A stretch of 64,000 nt of DNA from Chryseobacterium sp. SNU WT5 (GTDB lineage: Bacteria > Bacteroidota > Bacteroidia > Flavobacteriales > Weeksellaceae), in the NCBI RefSeq assembly GCF_007362475.1, contig NZ_CP041687.1, positions 558,001 to 622,000 on the forward strand. The letters are read 5' to 3'. Positions 34,378 to 44,642 of the stretch are shown here, one piece after another (within the stretch, counting starts at the first letter, position 1; every line of letters starts with the position of its first letter). The notes below the pieces were generated by a model. The model searched no databases. It was given only the letters and a program-made list of their open reading frames with translations, and had not been told where the DNA came from. The translations under genes were made by a program, and so were the position numbers.

Positions 34378-35520
34378 ATGAATTTTAATACGAAAGTAAT
34401 ACACGGTGGTCAACACCACGAACCCGCAACAGGATCAGTAAATGTTCCTGTATTCCTAACGTCAACATTTGCACAAAAATCTCCGGGTTCACCAGTCGGT
34501 GAATATGAATATTCCAGAGCTGCAAATCCGACAAGACAAGCTTTAGAAGACAGTTTAGCCTCTATTGAGAACGGAGCGAGAGGACTGGCTTTCGGTTCTG
34601 GTTTAGCTGCTATTGACTGTGTATTGAAATTACTAAATCCCGGCGATGAAGTTATTTCTGTAGATGATTTATATGGTGGATCGTACCGCTTATTTACCCG
34701 TTTATTCGAGAAATATCAACTTAAATTTACTTTTGTAAGTTTTGATGAGGTTTCAAAAATTGCAGACGTAATTACCGAGAAAACCAAACTAATCTGGTTA
34801 GAAACTCCTACCAATCCACTAATGAAGTTGGTAGACATCAAAGCGGTTACTGATTTAGTAAAAGGAAAAGATATTTTAGTTGCTGTAGATAACACGTTTG
34901 CCACTCCTTATATTCAAAGACCTTTGGATTTGGGTGCTGATATCGTAATGCATTCCGCTACAAAATATTTAGGTGGACATTCCGATGCAATTGCAGGAGC
35001 TCTAATTGCAAAAACTCCGGAATTAGGTGAGAAACTTCACTTTATTCAGTTCGCTAGTGGTGGAATTCTAGGACCACACGATTCTTATCTGGTTTTAAGA
35101 GGTATTAAAACTTTGGCTTTAAGAATGCAAAGACACTCTGATAATGGCTTAGTAGTGGCTGAATATCTAGAGAATCATCCAGCGGTAGAAAAAGTTTTCT
35201 ATCCGGGACTTAAATCTCATCCGCAACATGAATTAGCAATGAAACAGATGAGGGAACCGGGTGGAATGGTTTCTTTCACTTTCAAATCAGGAAAGCAAGA
35301 AGATGCAATTAGGTTTTTAGAAAATTTAAAAGTTTTCACCTTAGCAGAATCTTTAGGTGGTGTAGAATCTTTGGCAAATCACCCAACTTTGATGACACAC
35401 GCATCTATTCCCGCAAAAAAACGTGCGGAATTAGGTATTACCGATGACCTTGTTCGTTTGAGCGTTGGCATCGAAGACAAAGAAGATCTGATCGCAGATT
35501 TGGAAAAAGCTTTTGGTTAA
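34378..35520 (+). CDS. metB: cystathionine gamma-synthase/lyase-type PLP enzyme
   Basis: A 380-residue Cys/Met metabolism PLP enzyme. 'NTKVIHGGQHHEPATGSVNVPVFLTSTF' is the usual start, 'YEYSRAANPTRQALEDSLASIENGARGLAFGSGLAA' the cofactor-phosphate region, 'VAVDNTFATPYIQRP' the Asp region, and 'IVMHSATKYLGGHSD' carries the Schiff-base Lys. It resembles MetB or the cystathionine gamma-lyase MetC-like enzymes. The two are hard to separate by eye; either makes cystathionine from O-acylhomoserine plus Cys or cleaves it. No methionine riboswitch is seen in front of it. Confidence 0.85.
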   Translation: MNFNTKVIHGGQHHEPATGSVNVPVFLTSTFAQKSPGSPVGEYEYSRAANPTRQALEDSLASIENGARGLAFGSGLAAIDCVLKLLNPGDEVISVDDLYGGSYRLFTRLFEKYQLKFTFVSFDEVSKIADVITEKTKLIWLETPTNPLMKLVDIKAVTDLVKGKDILVAVDNTFATPYIQRPLDLGADIVMHSATKYLGGHSDAIAGALIAKTPELGEKLHFIQFASGGILGPHDSYLVLRGIKTLALRMQRHSDNGLVVAEYLENHPAVEKVFYPGLKSHPQHELAMKQMREPGGMVSFTFKSGKQEDAIRFLENLKVFTLAESLGGVESLANHPTLMTHASIPAKKRAELGITDDLVRLSVGIEDKEDLIADLEKAFG

Positions 35521-35550
35521 AATCATTTGAAGATTACTGTACAATGGAAA

Positions 35551-35684
35551 ACCACAAAAGGCACAACAGAAGAAGTATAATTTTTAGCTTTTTAAAGATT
35601 AAATAAGATTTAAATACTTTGTTATTTGAACTTTAAAAAAGGGTTTCTATTAATTTTCATAAAAACTTTTATGGCTTTTGTGGT
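35551..35684. repeat. MITE-like inverted-repeat element
   Basis: Imperfect 19-bp terminal inverted repeats start ACCACAAAAG at 35551-35569 and end CTTTTGTGGT at 35666-35684; 16 of 19 positions match. The interior is AT-rich with no coding potential. From memory, repeats of the type 'accacaaaag-gcacaa' are scattered through Chryseobacterium-type intergenic regions, but copy number was not tested. No clear target-site duplication. Confidence 0.55.
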
Positions 35685-35703
35685 CTAAATATAAAATTTT
35701 TCG

Positions 35704-36210
35704 ATGACTCAATTTCAAAAATACATTCAAAGATACTTGGATCTCATTCCGACCGACAATTGGTTGGAAGAAATGAAAATCTGCGGAGTTCAAACTATAG
35801 AACTCTATAAAGAACTTTCTGAGGAACAAGCTGGTTTCGCTTATGCACAAGGAAAATGGAGTTTAAAAATATTGTTGCAACATCTCATCGACGCAGAACG
35901 CATTTTTGTATATCGTGCGTTACGTTTTTCCAGAAATGATGACACTGAACTGGCGGGTTGGGATGAAGAAGAATATGCGAAAAATTATTTTCTTGAAGAC
36001 ACCTCACTGAAAAGCTTAATTGAAGAGTTTGACTATTTAAGAAAATCCACCATTCATTTTTTCAAACACTTAAATGAAGATATTCTCGCCCGAGCGGGAG
36101 TTGCAAACCAAAATGAGATCTCGGTGGAAACCATCGGAAAATTAATCGTTGGACATAACCTTCATCATCTGAATATTATTAACGAAAGATATTTACCGTA
36201 CCTAAAATAA
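35704..36210 (+). CDS. DinB-family protein
   Basis: A 168-residue DinB-like four-helix-bundle protein. 'WSLKILLQHLIDAERIFVYRALRFSR' contributes the first His ligand and 'IVGHNLHHLNIINERYLPYL' the second metal-binding pair. The family includes bacillithiol-type transferases and proteins of unknown role. The start at 35704 follows the MITE-like repeat by 20 bp, so the promoter may lie in or be altered by the element. A downstream hairpin follows. Confidence 0.82.
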   Translation: MTQFQKYIQRYLDLIPTDNWLEEMKICGVQTIELYKELSEEQAGFAYAQGKWSLKILLQHLIDAERIFVYRALRFSRNDDTELAGWDEEEYAKNYFLEDTSLKSLIEEFDYLRKSTIHFFKHLNEDILARAGVANQNEISVETIGKLIVGHNLHHLNIINERYLPYLK

Positions 36211-36249
36211 AAGTCAAGTAAATCAGAATTAAATTTACTTAATTATTAA

Positions 36250-36279
36250 AGCGGGCTTAGTCCCGTTTTCTTTTTTTAT
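36250..36279 (+). terminator. probable terminator of the DinB gene
   Basis: Stem AAGCGGG / CCCGTTT (one G-T pair) with a 6-base loop, followed by TCTTTTTTT on the plus strand. Confidence 0.6.
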
Positions 36280-36328
36280 TTTGGCTATATTAAAAAAAAC
36301 AAATCTCTAATTATAAAAACAGATACCG

Positions 36329-36706
36329 ATGAATTGTCCCTGTTGTTCCGAAAAATCTTACGAAGAATGTTGTCAACCTTTTCATCTTGGTGAGAGGACC
36401 GCTCCAACTGCGGAAACATTAATGCGATCGCGTTTCTCTGCCTTCGCGATTCCAAATGGAGATTATTTAATGAAAACCACCTTTCCGGCAAAAAGAAAAC
36501 TTCACAACAAAGAAGATCTGCAGGAATGGGGCGAAATTAACCAATGGACGAAACTTGAGATCATTCAAAAACCGAATGTAAATCAGGTAGAGTTTAAAGC
36601 TTTCTATACCGATGAAAACGGAAAACCACAACTTCATCACGAACTTTCAGATTTTAAACAAAAAGAAGGGCGATGGTACTATGTGAAAGGAAAATTTTTA
36701 AGCTAA
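36329..36706 (+). CDS. YchJ-family (UPF0225) SEC-C protein
   Basis: A 125-residue YchJ-like protein. The N-terminal SEC-C-type zinc motif is MNCPCCSEKSYEECCQPFH, followed by 'ERTAPTAETLMRSRFSAFAIPNGDYLMKT', then 'EWTKLEIIQ'-like text and the SnoaL-like fold. YchJ proteins are small, zinc-containing and cytoplasmic, of uncertain role. It converges on the VF530 protein with only 4 bp between stops. Confidence 0.88.
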   Translation: MNCPCCSEKSYEECCQPFHLGERTAPTAETLMRSRFSAFAIPNGDYLMKTTFPAKRKLHNKEDLQEWGEINQWTKLEIIQKPNVNQVEFKAFYTDENGKPQLHHELSDFKQKEGRWYYVKGKFLS

Positions 36707-36710
36707 AAAA

Positions 36711-36959
36711 TTAATCGCGAGATCTTTCCTGTTTTTTCTTCTGTCTTAAAACATACAGATACAAACTCTCTACTTTCGTTCGGGCCCAATCTGTTTTCCG
36801 TAAAAACTTCAAGGAAGATTTAATGCTCGGATTATCGGTAAAACATTTGATATTGATCTGCTCACCCAGTTTTTCAAAACCTTCGTAATAGTCCACCAAT
36901 TCCTCCAAAATTACATAAAGACGTTTTCCGTGTAAAGGATCTTTTGATTTCTCTTCCAT
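36711..36959 (-). CDS. VF530-family DNA-binding protein
   Basis: An 82-residue VF530 (DUF2132) protein: 'DPLHGKRLYVILEELVDYYEGFEKLGEQINIKCFTDNPSIKSSLKFLRKTDWARTKVESLY'. The family is a small helical domain that binds DNA. The C-terminal RQKKKQERSRD is strongly basic. Alone on the minus strand between convergent neighbours. Confidence 0.88.
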   Translation of the reverse strand: MEEKSKDPLHGKRLYVILEELVDYYEGFEKLGEQINIKCFTDNPSIKSSLKFLRKTDWARTKVESLYLYVLRQKKKQERSRD

Positions 36960-37096
36960 AATTATTGGTAAAAATAATGATTTTAGTTCTGAAGATCATT
37001 TAATTTTCCACCAAATTACTTTTAAATATTAAAATAAAAATCACGTAAAAATTAATTAAAATAAACCGACAAATTCTAAATCCTCTTTTTGTTTCT

Positions 37097-37104
37097 TACA
37101 TTTG
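37097..37104 (+). promoter_or_regulatory. candidate -7 element of sbcD (TACATTTG)
   Basis: An exact TAnnTTTG match ending four bases before the sbcD ATG, implying little or no 5' leader. No TTG at the proper -33 distance. Confidence 0.4.
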
Positions 37105-37108
37105 AGAT

Positions 37109-38314
37109 ATGAAAATTCTGCATACGGCCGATTGGCATTTGGGCAAACGATTAGACCGCTTTTCACGGTTAGAGGAACAAATTTTAGTCATGGAAGAGAT
37201 CGTTCAGATCGCCGATGAACAAAAAGTAGATCTGGTTTTGGTGGCTGGCGATCTCTTCGATAATTTCAATCCGGGCGTGGAAGCGATCGAGCTTTTTTAC
37301 AAGACCTTAAAACGTTTATCTCTCAATGGAAAACGACCTGTGATTGCGATCTCCGGAAACCATGATTCACCAAGCTTAATTGATGCTCCGGATCCGCTGG
37401 CACGGGAATGCGGAATTATTCTGATCGGTCATCCGAAGGCAAAAGTTCATCCCTTTGAACTGGAAAATTTCAAGATCACAACTTCGGTCGATGGTATGAT
37501 CGAGTTAACATTGAAAAACCACAATTTTCCCATACGCATTTTACACACTGCCTTTGCCAATGAAATGAGATTAAAAGAATACTTTGGCGAAAATAAGGAA
37601 GACGCGCTCAATCAGGTTTTAGCCGACAACTGGAAAACAATTGCAGATGAATTTTGTGATGCAAAGGGCGTTAATATCCTGATGACTCACTTATACATGA
37701 ATAAGAGAGGGACGCCAGTTCTGGAAGAACCGGATGGTGAAAAACCCATTAAGATCGGAAATGCCGACCTCATCTATTCCGATACAATTCCGCCGCAGAT
37801 TCAATATACCGCTTTGGGTCATTTACATGCTTTTCAAAATATTGGAACGAAAGAGAAACCTGTTGTCTACTCCTCCTCACCTTTATGCTACAGTTTTAGT
37901 GAAGCCGGCCAAACTAAATACGTTTCTATTGTTGACGTTGAACTCAATCGAGACGCTTCCTATGAAAAAATTGCCTTAAAAAAAGGTAAACCTTTGGTTC
38001 AGAAAACTTTCGACGACGTTGAAAAAGCAATCGAATGGTTATCTGAAAATCAGAATACCCTGATAGAACTCACTTTAGAAAGTGAAACTTATTTAAAAGC
38101 GGAGGAAAGAAAAATGCTTTATAATGCTCATCATGGTATTGTACATCTTATTCCAAAAGTTAAAAACCAGAAGTTTCCTGAAAGCCAGCGATCTGAAATT
38201 AATCTGAATCAGGATATTCGGAGTCTTTTTAAAGATTACTTTAAATCTAAAAATAACGCTCAGGAACCGAATGAAGATCTTCTCAATTTGTTCAATGAAA
38301 TTTTAAATCCATAA
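37109..38314 (+). CDS. sbcD: SbcD, nuclease subunit of the SbcCD complex
   Basis: A 401-residue Mre11-type phosphoesterase. 'KILHTADWHLGKRLDRFSR' gives motif I, 'VDLVLVAGDLFDNFNP' motif II, 'ISGNHDSP' motif III; 'ILMTHLYM' and 'YTALGHLHAFQNI' complete the metal site. Together with SbcC it removes hairpins and protein-blocked DNA ends. The C-terminal cap domain is full. sbcC follows after 3 bp, so the two are translationally coupled. Confidence 0.95.
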   Translation: MKILHTADWHLGKRLDRFSRLEEQILVMEEIVQIADEQKVDLVLVAGDLFDNFNPGVEAIELFYKTLKRLSLNGKRPVIAISGNHDSPSLIDAPDPLARECGIILIGHPKAKVHPFELENFKITTSVDGMIELTLKNHNFPIRILHTAFANEMRLKEYFGENKEDALNQVLADNWKTIADEFCDAKGVNILMTHLYMNKRGTPVLEEPDGEKPIKIGNADLIYSDTIPPQIQYTALGHLHAFQNIGTKEKPVVYSSSPLCYSFSEAGQTKYVSIVDVELNRDASYEKIALKKGKPLVQKTFDDVEKAIEWLSENQNTLIELTLESETYLKAEERKMLYNAHHGIVHLIPKVKNQKFPESQRSEINLNQDIRSLFKDYFKSKNNAQEPNEDLLNLFNEILNP

Positions 38315-38317
38315 GAA

Positions 38318-41300
38318 ATGATTCCAGTTCAATTAATTTTAGAAGGTTTGTATTCTTATCAGGAGCGCCAGACCATTGATTTTCAAAGACTGACAGATGC
38401 TGGATTATTTGGAATTTTCGGGTCGGTCGGTTCTGGAAAATCTTCAATTCTGGAAGCCATCACATTTGCTTTATATGGCGAAACAGAACGTTTGAATTCC
38501 CGGGATAAACGCGCATATAATATGATGAATCTTAAATCCAACCGATCTTACATTGCATTTGATTTCATCAATTTTGAAAATAAAAAATTTCGCGCAACCC
38601 GGGAATTCAAAAGGAATTCTAAAAACTTTGAAGACGTAAAAACACCGAATGTTATTTTCTATGAATGGAAAGATGAAAAATGGATTCCGCAGGAACGATC
38701 CAATACCGAAGAAATCATTGGATTGAGCTACGCCAATTTCAAACGTACGATCATTATTCCGCAAGGTCAGTTTAAAGAATTCATCGAACTCGGTGCGACG
38801 GAACGTACCAATATGATGAAGGAAATTTTTAGTCTTCAGCGTTTTGATCTCCAAAATAATGTTTCTGCTTTAAATGAAAAAAACAAAACTGAACTTCATT
38901 TATTAGAAGGTCAATTGAAAGGTTTTGAAACCATTACCGAAGAACAGATTCAACTTCAAAAGGAAAATTTAAAAATTGAAACATCAAATTATCTTGAAGT
39001 TGAAATTGGTTTCAAGAAAATTGAAAAACACTATCAACAGCTTAAAAACCTGAAAACTGATTTTGAGATTTTAAACCAAAAGAAAGAAGCATTTGAAAAA
39101 TTATCGGAACAAAAAGAAAAAATGGATCTACTGTCGGCACAAACCGAAAGATTCGATAACGTTTTCAAACTTTTCAATCCTCTGATTTTAGAAAAGAGTA
39201 AACTTCAAAAAGAAATTGAAACGCAGAAAAATAATAAAGAAACTCAGGAGAAAATTTTAAAGGAAATTGTTACTGAATTTAGTACGATCAACGAAGCGTT
39301 AAAGATTATTGTACCGAAATACGAAGCTTTGAACGACTCTAAAATTCAGGAACATGATCTGGGTTTAATTGTACAGATGCTGCAGTTTTCAGAAGAGATC
39401 AAATTGCTGCAAGAACGCACTAAACATGGCGCTGAAACGGTACAGGAAGTTGATCAAAAACAAAAAGGCATCGCAGACAAGATCAAAATTCTTAATGAGA
39501 AAATAAAGGCACTAAAACCTCAAAAATTAGATTCGAATCTTTTAGTAGCGGTCGAGAAGTGGTTTTCAGAGCAGAAAAAGCTAAAAGAAAACCAGAATAT
39601 TCATACGAAGAAAATTAGAGAACTTCAATTAAAAATAAATGCGATCTCCACAGATCTGGAACCTTTTAAAATTAATATTGAAACCTTTAAAAATGATTTT
39701 AAAGAAAAAAATGATGCTTTAGAAGTTCAGCACAAACAACTTTCAGATAAAAAAAACCAATTGGAAGTTCAGCAGCAATTAGCCCATTTTTCCAACCAAC
39801 TTCACGATGGAGAATCCTGTCCGCTGTGCGGTGCTTTGGAACATCCGAATATTGTGACTTTTGAGGATGTACAATCAGAGTTGAATCACTTGGGAAAACT
39901 GATCGAAAACACTGAGAATCAAAAGAAAGATCTTCAACAACAAGTTATGGAGATCGAAAAGATACTGTACCAAAAAAACACCTTTGAAGAACAGTTAGGC
40001 ACGGAACAGGAAAAATTAAAGCTGGTAAAAGTTCAGCTGGATAAACATCAGCAAAGTTTTACCTGGAAAGAATTCAACTCGGAAAACGAAACTGAGTTTG
40101 ACCAAAGACGGCAAAAATCTTTTAGCATAGAAGAACAAATTGAAGAACTCAACCAAGAGGTCTCCACTGAACAGAAAAATTTAGAAAAAGAACGCGGAAA
40201 TTTTGATAAATTCAATAAAGCGCTTGAAACGTTTAAACTGGAAGAAGCACAAAAAGCAACGCAGATTCAAACCAATTGGACTAATCTGAAAATTTTAAAC
40301 TGGGATAATTATCAAGATCAAAATATAGCTGAGGTTCAGAAAATATATGAGGATTTATCAAAAATCAATCTGGAAACTGAAAAAAATTATCAGCACTTTA
40401 TTGCGAAAGAGAAACAAGTTGCGCCTAAATTAGCTGCGCAAAAAGCCGGTTTACAACATTTAGAAAAAAGCATTCTAGCGATAAAAAAAGAAATAGCAGA
40501 TAACGAAAAGCTTTTAAAAGAATCTTTGATCGCGGAAAAATTCGCCGATCTGAAAGAAGTTGAGTTTATTTTAGGTCAACAAATTAACGTTGTAGAATCC
40601 CGGAAAATAGTTGAAAATTTCACAGTAGAATTTAAAACGCTAAAAAACGGAATTACAGAACTGACTTCAAAATTGAAAGATTTCTCTTTTGATCAGGAGG
40701 AATTCTCTACACTGGAAACTCAATTTGAAACGGCTGAAAAGAAATTAAAAACCGCAAATAATATCGTGGTAAAAACGACGTCTGAAATCGAAAGACTGGA
40801 GAAAGAGTTTAAGAAAAAAGAAGCATTGTTAAAGGATCTCGGGAAAATTCAGAAAAGAGCAGATGATCTGAAGGTGATGTTCAATCTGTTTAAAGCAGCC
40901 GGTTTTGTACAGTTCGTATCGTCTATTTACCTACGTAAATTATGCGATCATGCCAACGAACGGTTTCATCGGATGACGAGAAATCAGCTCAGTTTACAAC
41001 TGAATGAAAACAATGATTTCGAGATCATCGATTATCTGAACGAAGGAAAATGCCGAAGTGTGAAAACGCTTTCCGGCGGACAGGCATTTCAGGTTTCTTT
41101 GAGTCTTGCATTGGCACTTGCCGAAAGCGTACAGTCGAATGCACAGGCAGATAAGAATTTCTTTTTTATTGATGAGGGTTTTGGCACCCAGGATCTGGAA
41201 TCGGTGAATGTGGTTTTTGAGACGCTGACCAACCTTCAAAAAGAGAACAGAATTGTGGGAATTATTTCGCACGTTGAAGAACTGAAAGAGAAAATGCCAG

Positions 41301-41356
41301 TTTCGTTGAATATTACAAAAGATGAGGAACGAGGCAGTTTGATCGAGGTGGTCTAA
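38318..41356 (+). CDS. sbcC: SbcC, SMC-like ATPase subunit of SbcCD
   Basis: A 1012-residue Rad50-type ATPase. The N-terminal Walker A 'GSVGSGKSSILEAI' is near residues 34-48. Two long coiled coils run to and from the zinc hook 'SCPLCGALEHP' around residue 505. The C-terminal part holds the signature 'SGGQAFQVSLSLALALAE', Walker B 'FFIDEGFGTQD' and the His switch 'VGIISHVEELK'. It forms with SbcD an ATP-dependent nuclease for DNA hairpins. Length is normal. Confidence 0.95.
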   Translation: MIPVQLILEGLYSYQERQTIDFQRLTDAGLFGIFGSVGSGKSSILEAITFALYGETERLNSRDKRAYNMMNLKSNRSYIAFDFINFENKKFRATREFKRNSKNFEDVKTPNVIFYEWKDEKWIPQERSNTEEIIGLSYANFKRTIIIPQGQFKEFIELGATERTNMMKEIFSLQRFDLQNNVSALNEKNKTELHLLEGQLKGFETITEEQIQLQKENLKIETSNYLEVEIGFKKIEKHYQQLKNLKTDFEILNQKKEAFEKLSEQKEKMDLLSAQTERFDNVFKLFNPLILEKSKLQKEIETQKNNKETQEKILKEIVTEFSTINEALKIIVPKYEALNDSKIQEHDLGLIVQMLQFSEEIKLLQERTKHGAETVQEVDQKQKGIADKIKILNEKIKALKPQKLDSNLLVAVEKWFSEQKKLKENQNIHTKKIRELQLKINAISTDLEPFKINIETFKNDFKEKNDALEVQHKQLSDKKNQLEVQQQLAHFSNQLHDGESCPLCGALEHPNIVTFEDVQSELNHLGKLIENTENQKKDLQQQVMEIEKILYQKNTFEEQLGTEQEKLKLVKVQLDKHQQSFTWKEFNSENETEFDQRRQKSFSIEEQIEELNQEVSTEQKNLEKERGNFDKFNKALETFKLEEAQKATQIQTNWTNLKILNWDNYQDQNIAEVQKIYEDLSKINLETEKNYQHFIAKEKQVAPKLAAQKAGLQHLEKSILAIKKEIADNEKLLKESLIAEKFADLKEVEFILGQQINVVESRKIVENFTVEFKTLKNGITELTSKLKDFSFDQEEFSTLETQFETAEKKLKTANNIVVKTTSEIERLEKEFKKKEALLKDLGKIQKRADDLKVMFNLFKAAGFVQFVSSIYLRKLCDHANERFHRMTRNQLSLQLNENNDFEIIDYLNEGKCRSVKTLSGGQAFQVSLSLALALAESVQSNAQADKNFFFIDEGFGTQDLESVNVVFETLTNLQKENRIVGIISHVEELKEKMPVSLNITKDEERGSLIEVV

Positions 41357-41405
41357 TTTATATTAAAAGTTCATACTGCTAATCAATACGAATCAAAAAT
41401 AAAAA

Positions 41406-41430
41406 GGCGGGATCATTCCCGCCATTATTC
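41406..41430 (-). terminator. terminator between sbcC and LLM oxidoreductase gene
   Basis: Stem GGCGGGA / TCCCGCC, 18 bases at 41406-41423. On the minus strand it is followed by TTTTTATTTTT, so it ends the leftward LLM oxidoreductase transcript; on the plus strand no good T-run follows. Confidence 0.75.
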
Positions 41431-41442
41431 GCTTCCATTTCA

Positions 41443-42462
41443 TTATCTCACCAATGGCGCCACTTTTTCACCAAATAATTGGATCGATTTCCGCATGATA
41501 TCATTTTCGGGTGAACCAATATCCATATGCCCAATAAAGCGGGTGAGTCCGAAGATCTCTTTTAGGTAATTAATTTTTTCAGCAACTTCCGCTATGGTAC
41601 CGACGAATAAGGCGCCCTCTTTGCTTCGGCCTCCGTCGTACTGCATTTTGGTGTAAGGCGACCAACCTCTTGTTGAGCCGATCCGATCCATTTGTGCTTT
41701 ATAATTGTGGAAATAACCTTCGATAACGCTCGGATCCTCGCTGACAAAGGTGTGTGAATGTATAGCGATCTGCATTTCGGATTCTTTATGACCTGCCGCC
41801 AGATATTCCTGTTTGTAAAAATCAATCAGACCTTTAAACTGCAGAGGCATTCCACCAATAATGGCTACGATTAGCGGCATTCCTAATTTTGCCGCACTTA
41901 AAACCGATTGTGGTGTTCCACCAACGGCTCTCCATATCGGAAGTTTTCCATTATTTTTAGCACGTGGATATACCGTTTGGTTTTTCATTGGTGCCCGAAG
42001 TTTCCCGGTCCAGGAAACATTTTCTTCGGAATTTATTTTTAGTAAAAGCTCCAGTTTTTCATCGAAAAGCTGTTCATAATCATTTAGCGAATAGCCATAC
42101 AGCGGAAAGGATTCGGTGAAACTGCCGCGACCGACAAATATTTCTGCGCGTCCGTTTGAAATAAGATCCAGCGTTGCAAAATCCTGATATACTTTTACAG
42201 GTTCAGACGAACTTAAAACAGTTACGCCACTCGCTAATTTTATATTCTTGGTAACGCTTGCCGCCGCAGCCAAAACCATTTCAGGAGAGGAGACTGCGTA
42301 ATCAGCACGGTGATGTTCACCCATCGCGAAAACATCGATCCCGACCTTATCCATTAATTGGATCTGATCTATAATTTCGCGGATCTTACTTCCTGCATCT
42401 TTATATTTTCCGGTATGCTGGTCGATGGCCAAGTCGCCAAACATTCCTATTCCTAATTCCAT
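41443..42462 (-). CDS. LLM-class flavin-dependent oxidoreductase
   Basis: A 339-residue luciferase-like monooxygenase from the ATG at 42462 (an earlier ATG at 42486 would add eight residues). 'ELGIGMFGDLAIDQ', 'GEHHRADYAVSSPEMVLAAAASVTKNIKLASGVTVLSSSEPVKVYQDFATLDLISNGRAEIFVGRGSF' and 'PIWRAVGGTPQSV' are the FMN-binding signature regions. A reduced flavin is needed from another enzyme; the substrate is not predicted. The start runs divergently to tsaC. Confidence 0.88.
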   Translation of the reverse strand: MELGIGMFGDLAIDQHTGKYKDAGSKIREIIDQIQLMDKVGIDVFAMGEHHRADYAVSSPEMVLAAAASVTKNIKLASGVTVLSSSEPVKVYQDFATLDLISNGRAEIFVGRGSFTESFPLYGYSLNDYEQLFDEKLELLLKINSEENVSWTGKLRAPMKNQTVYPRAKNNGKLPIWRAVGGTPQSVLSAAKLGMPLIVAIIGGMPLQFKGLIDFYKQEYLAAGHKESEMQIAIHSHTFVSEDPSVIEGYFHNYKAQMDRIGSTRGWSPYTKMQYDGGRSKEGALFVGTIAEVAEKINYLKEIFGLTRFIGHMDIGSPENDIMRKSIQLFGEKVAPLVR

Positions 42463-42535
42463 ACTGTTCAGTTTTTGATGGAACAAAATTACATTTTATG
42501 ATCTTTAAAAACATTGATGAATGATAAGAACCACA

Positions 42536-42567
42536 TTGTTCTGGCCTTCTTTTTTTAATTACTTTTG
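42536..42567 (+). promoter_or_regulatory. candidate promoter of tsaC (TTG-N21-TACTTTTG)
   Basis: TTG at 42536-42538 and the exact -7 element TACTTTTG at 42560-42567, separated by 21 bases. A leader of about 35 bases precedes the ATG. Confidence 0.6.
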
Positions 42568-42606
42568 CTAATCGTAAATCATCAATAAGATTGACCAAAA
42601 CAACAT

Positions 42607-43155
42607 ATGGAAAAAATCATAGAAACTCTAAAAGCCGGCGGCACCCTTCTTTATCCAACCGATACGATCTGGGGAATCGGGTGTGACGCGACAAATATTG
42701 AAGCGATCAACAAAATTTTTGAAATTAAAAAAAGGGAGAAAAACAAGTCAATGATCATTCTGGTAGAATCTGCGAAACGTCTGCAAGAAATAGTTGAAGT
42801 CCCAGAAATGGCTTGGGAGCTTATGGACTTATCAGAAAAACCAATCACTTTGATTTATGACAACCCAAAAGGGCTACCGAAAGAATTACTGGCCGAGGAC
42901 GGAAGTATCGGAATTCGTTTGGTCGATGATCTGTTTCTGAAAAAAATAATTACAAAACTCAATAAGCCCCTGGTTTCTACTTCAGCGAATTTAAGCGGGC
43001 AAAAATCACCAATGAGCTTTTCTGACATTTCAAAAGAAATTATCGATGCTGTTGACTACGTTTCAGAAGAAAATCGAGATAAAGTTTCGGAATTTTCTGG
43101 ATCATCAGTTATACGTCTCTGGATGGACGGAAGAATTAAAGTAGTAAGAGAATAA
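42607..43155 (+). CDS. tsaC: threonylcarbamoyl-AMP synthase (TsaC/YrdC)
   Basis: A 182-residue single-domain YrdC protein. 'LKAGGTLLYPTDTIWGIGCDATN', 'KKREKNKSMIILV' and 'PKGLPKELLAEDGSIGIRLVDD' plus 'KPLVSTSANLSGQKSP' are the conserved tRNA-modification motifs. It makes threonylcarbamoyl-AMP from Thr, bicarbonate and ATP for the t6A37 modification of tRNA. No Sua5 C-terminal domain. Followed by a strong palindromic terminator. Confidence 0.94.
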   Translation: MEKIIETLKAGGTLLYPTDTIWGIGCDATNIEAINKIFEIKKREKNKSMIILVESAKRLQEIVEVPEMAWELMDLSEKPITLIYDNPKGLPKELLAEDGSIGIRLVDDLFLKKIITKLNKPLVSTSANLSGQKSPMSFSDISKEIIDAVDYVSEENRDKVSEFSGSSVIRLWMDGRIKVVRE

Positions 43156-43167
43156 ATGATATAAGAT

Positions 43168-43199
43168 AACAAAAAGAGTGAAATTTCACTCTTTTTGTT
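43168..43199. terminator. bidirectional terminator, 32-bp perfect palindrome
   Basis: A perfect palindrome with half-site AACAAAAAGAGTGAAA followed by T-rich sequence on both strands, between the convergent tsaC and metY genes. Confidence 0.9.
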
Positions 43200-43209
43200 T
43201 TAGTACCTT

Positions 43210-44517
<1,308 letters not shown>

Positions 44518-44534
44518 TTAATTTTATTTTTTTG

Positions 44535-44543
44535 GCAACTTAT
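44535..44543 (-). promoter_or_regulatory. sequence complementary to riboswitch P1 5' arm
   Basis: Nine bases (minus-strand ATAAGTTGC) near the metY start that can pair perfectly with GCAACTTAT at 44749-44741, the 5' arm of the aptamer P1. The aptamer's own 3' arm pairs only over six bases. Confidence 0.35.
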
Positions 44544-44557
44544 CCTTTGAAAATAAA

Positions 44558-44590
44558 TATCGAAAGAGCATAAAAAAAGCTCTTTCGATA
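44558..44590 (-). promoter_or_regulatory. second, mutually exclusive hairpin past the attenuator
   Basis: A perfect 12-bp inverted repeat, minus-strand TATCGAAAGAGC (44590-44579) and GCTCTTTCGATA (44569-44558), with a 9-base loop holding the terminator T-run. Its left arm uses the same bases as the terminator 3' arm, so both cannot form together. Confidence 0.5.
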
Positions 44591-44604
44591 AATCAAAAGA
44601 GCTT
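44572..44604 (-). terminator. attenuator/terminator of the metY SAM riboswitch
   Basis: A 9-bp stem AAGCTCTTT / AAAGAGCTT (arms 44604-44596 and 44585-44577) followed on the minus strand by seven T. It lies directly 3' of the aptamer and should form when SAM is bound. Confidence 0.75.
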
Positions 44605-44642
44605 AATATATAGAAATTCTATTTTCTAAATTTTAATATCTG

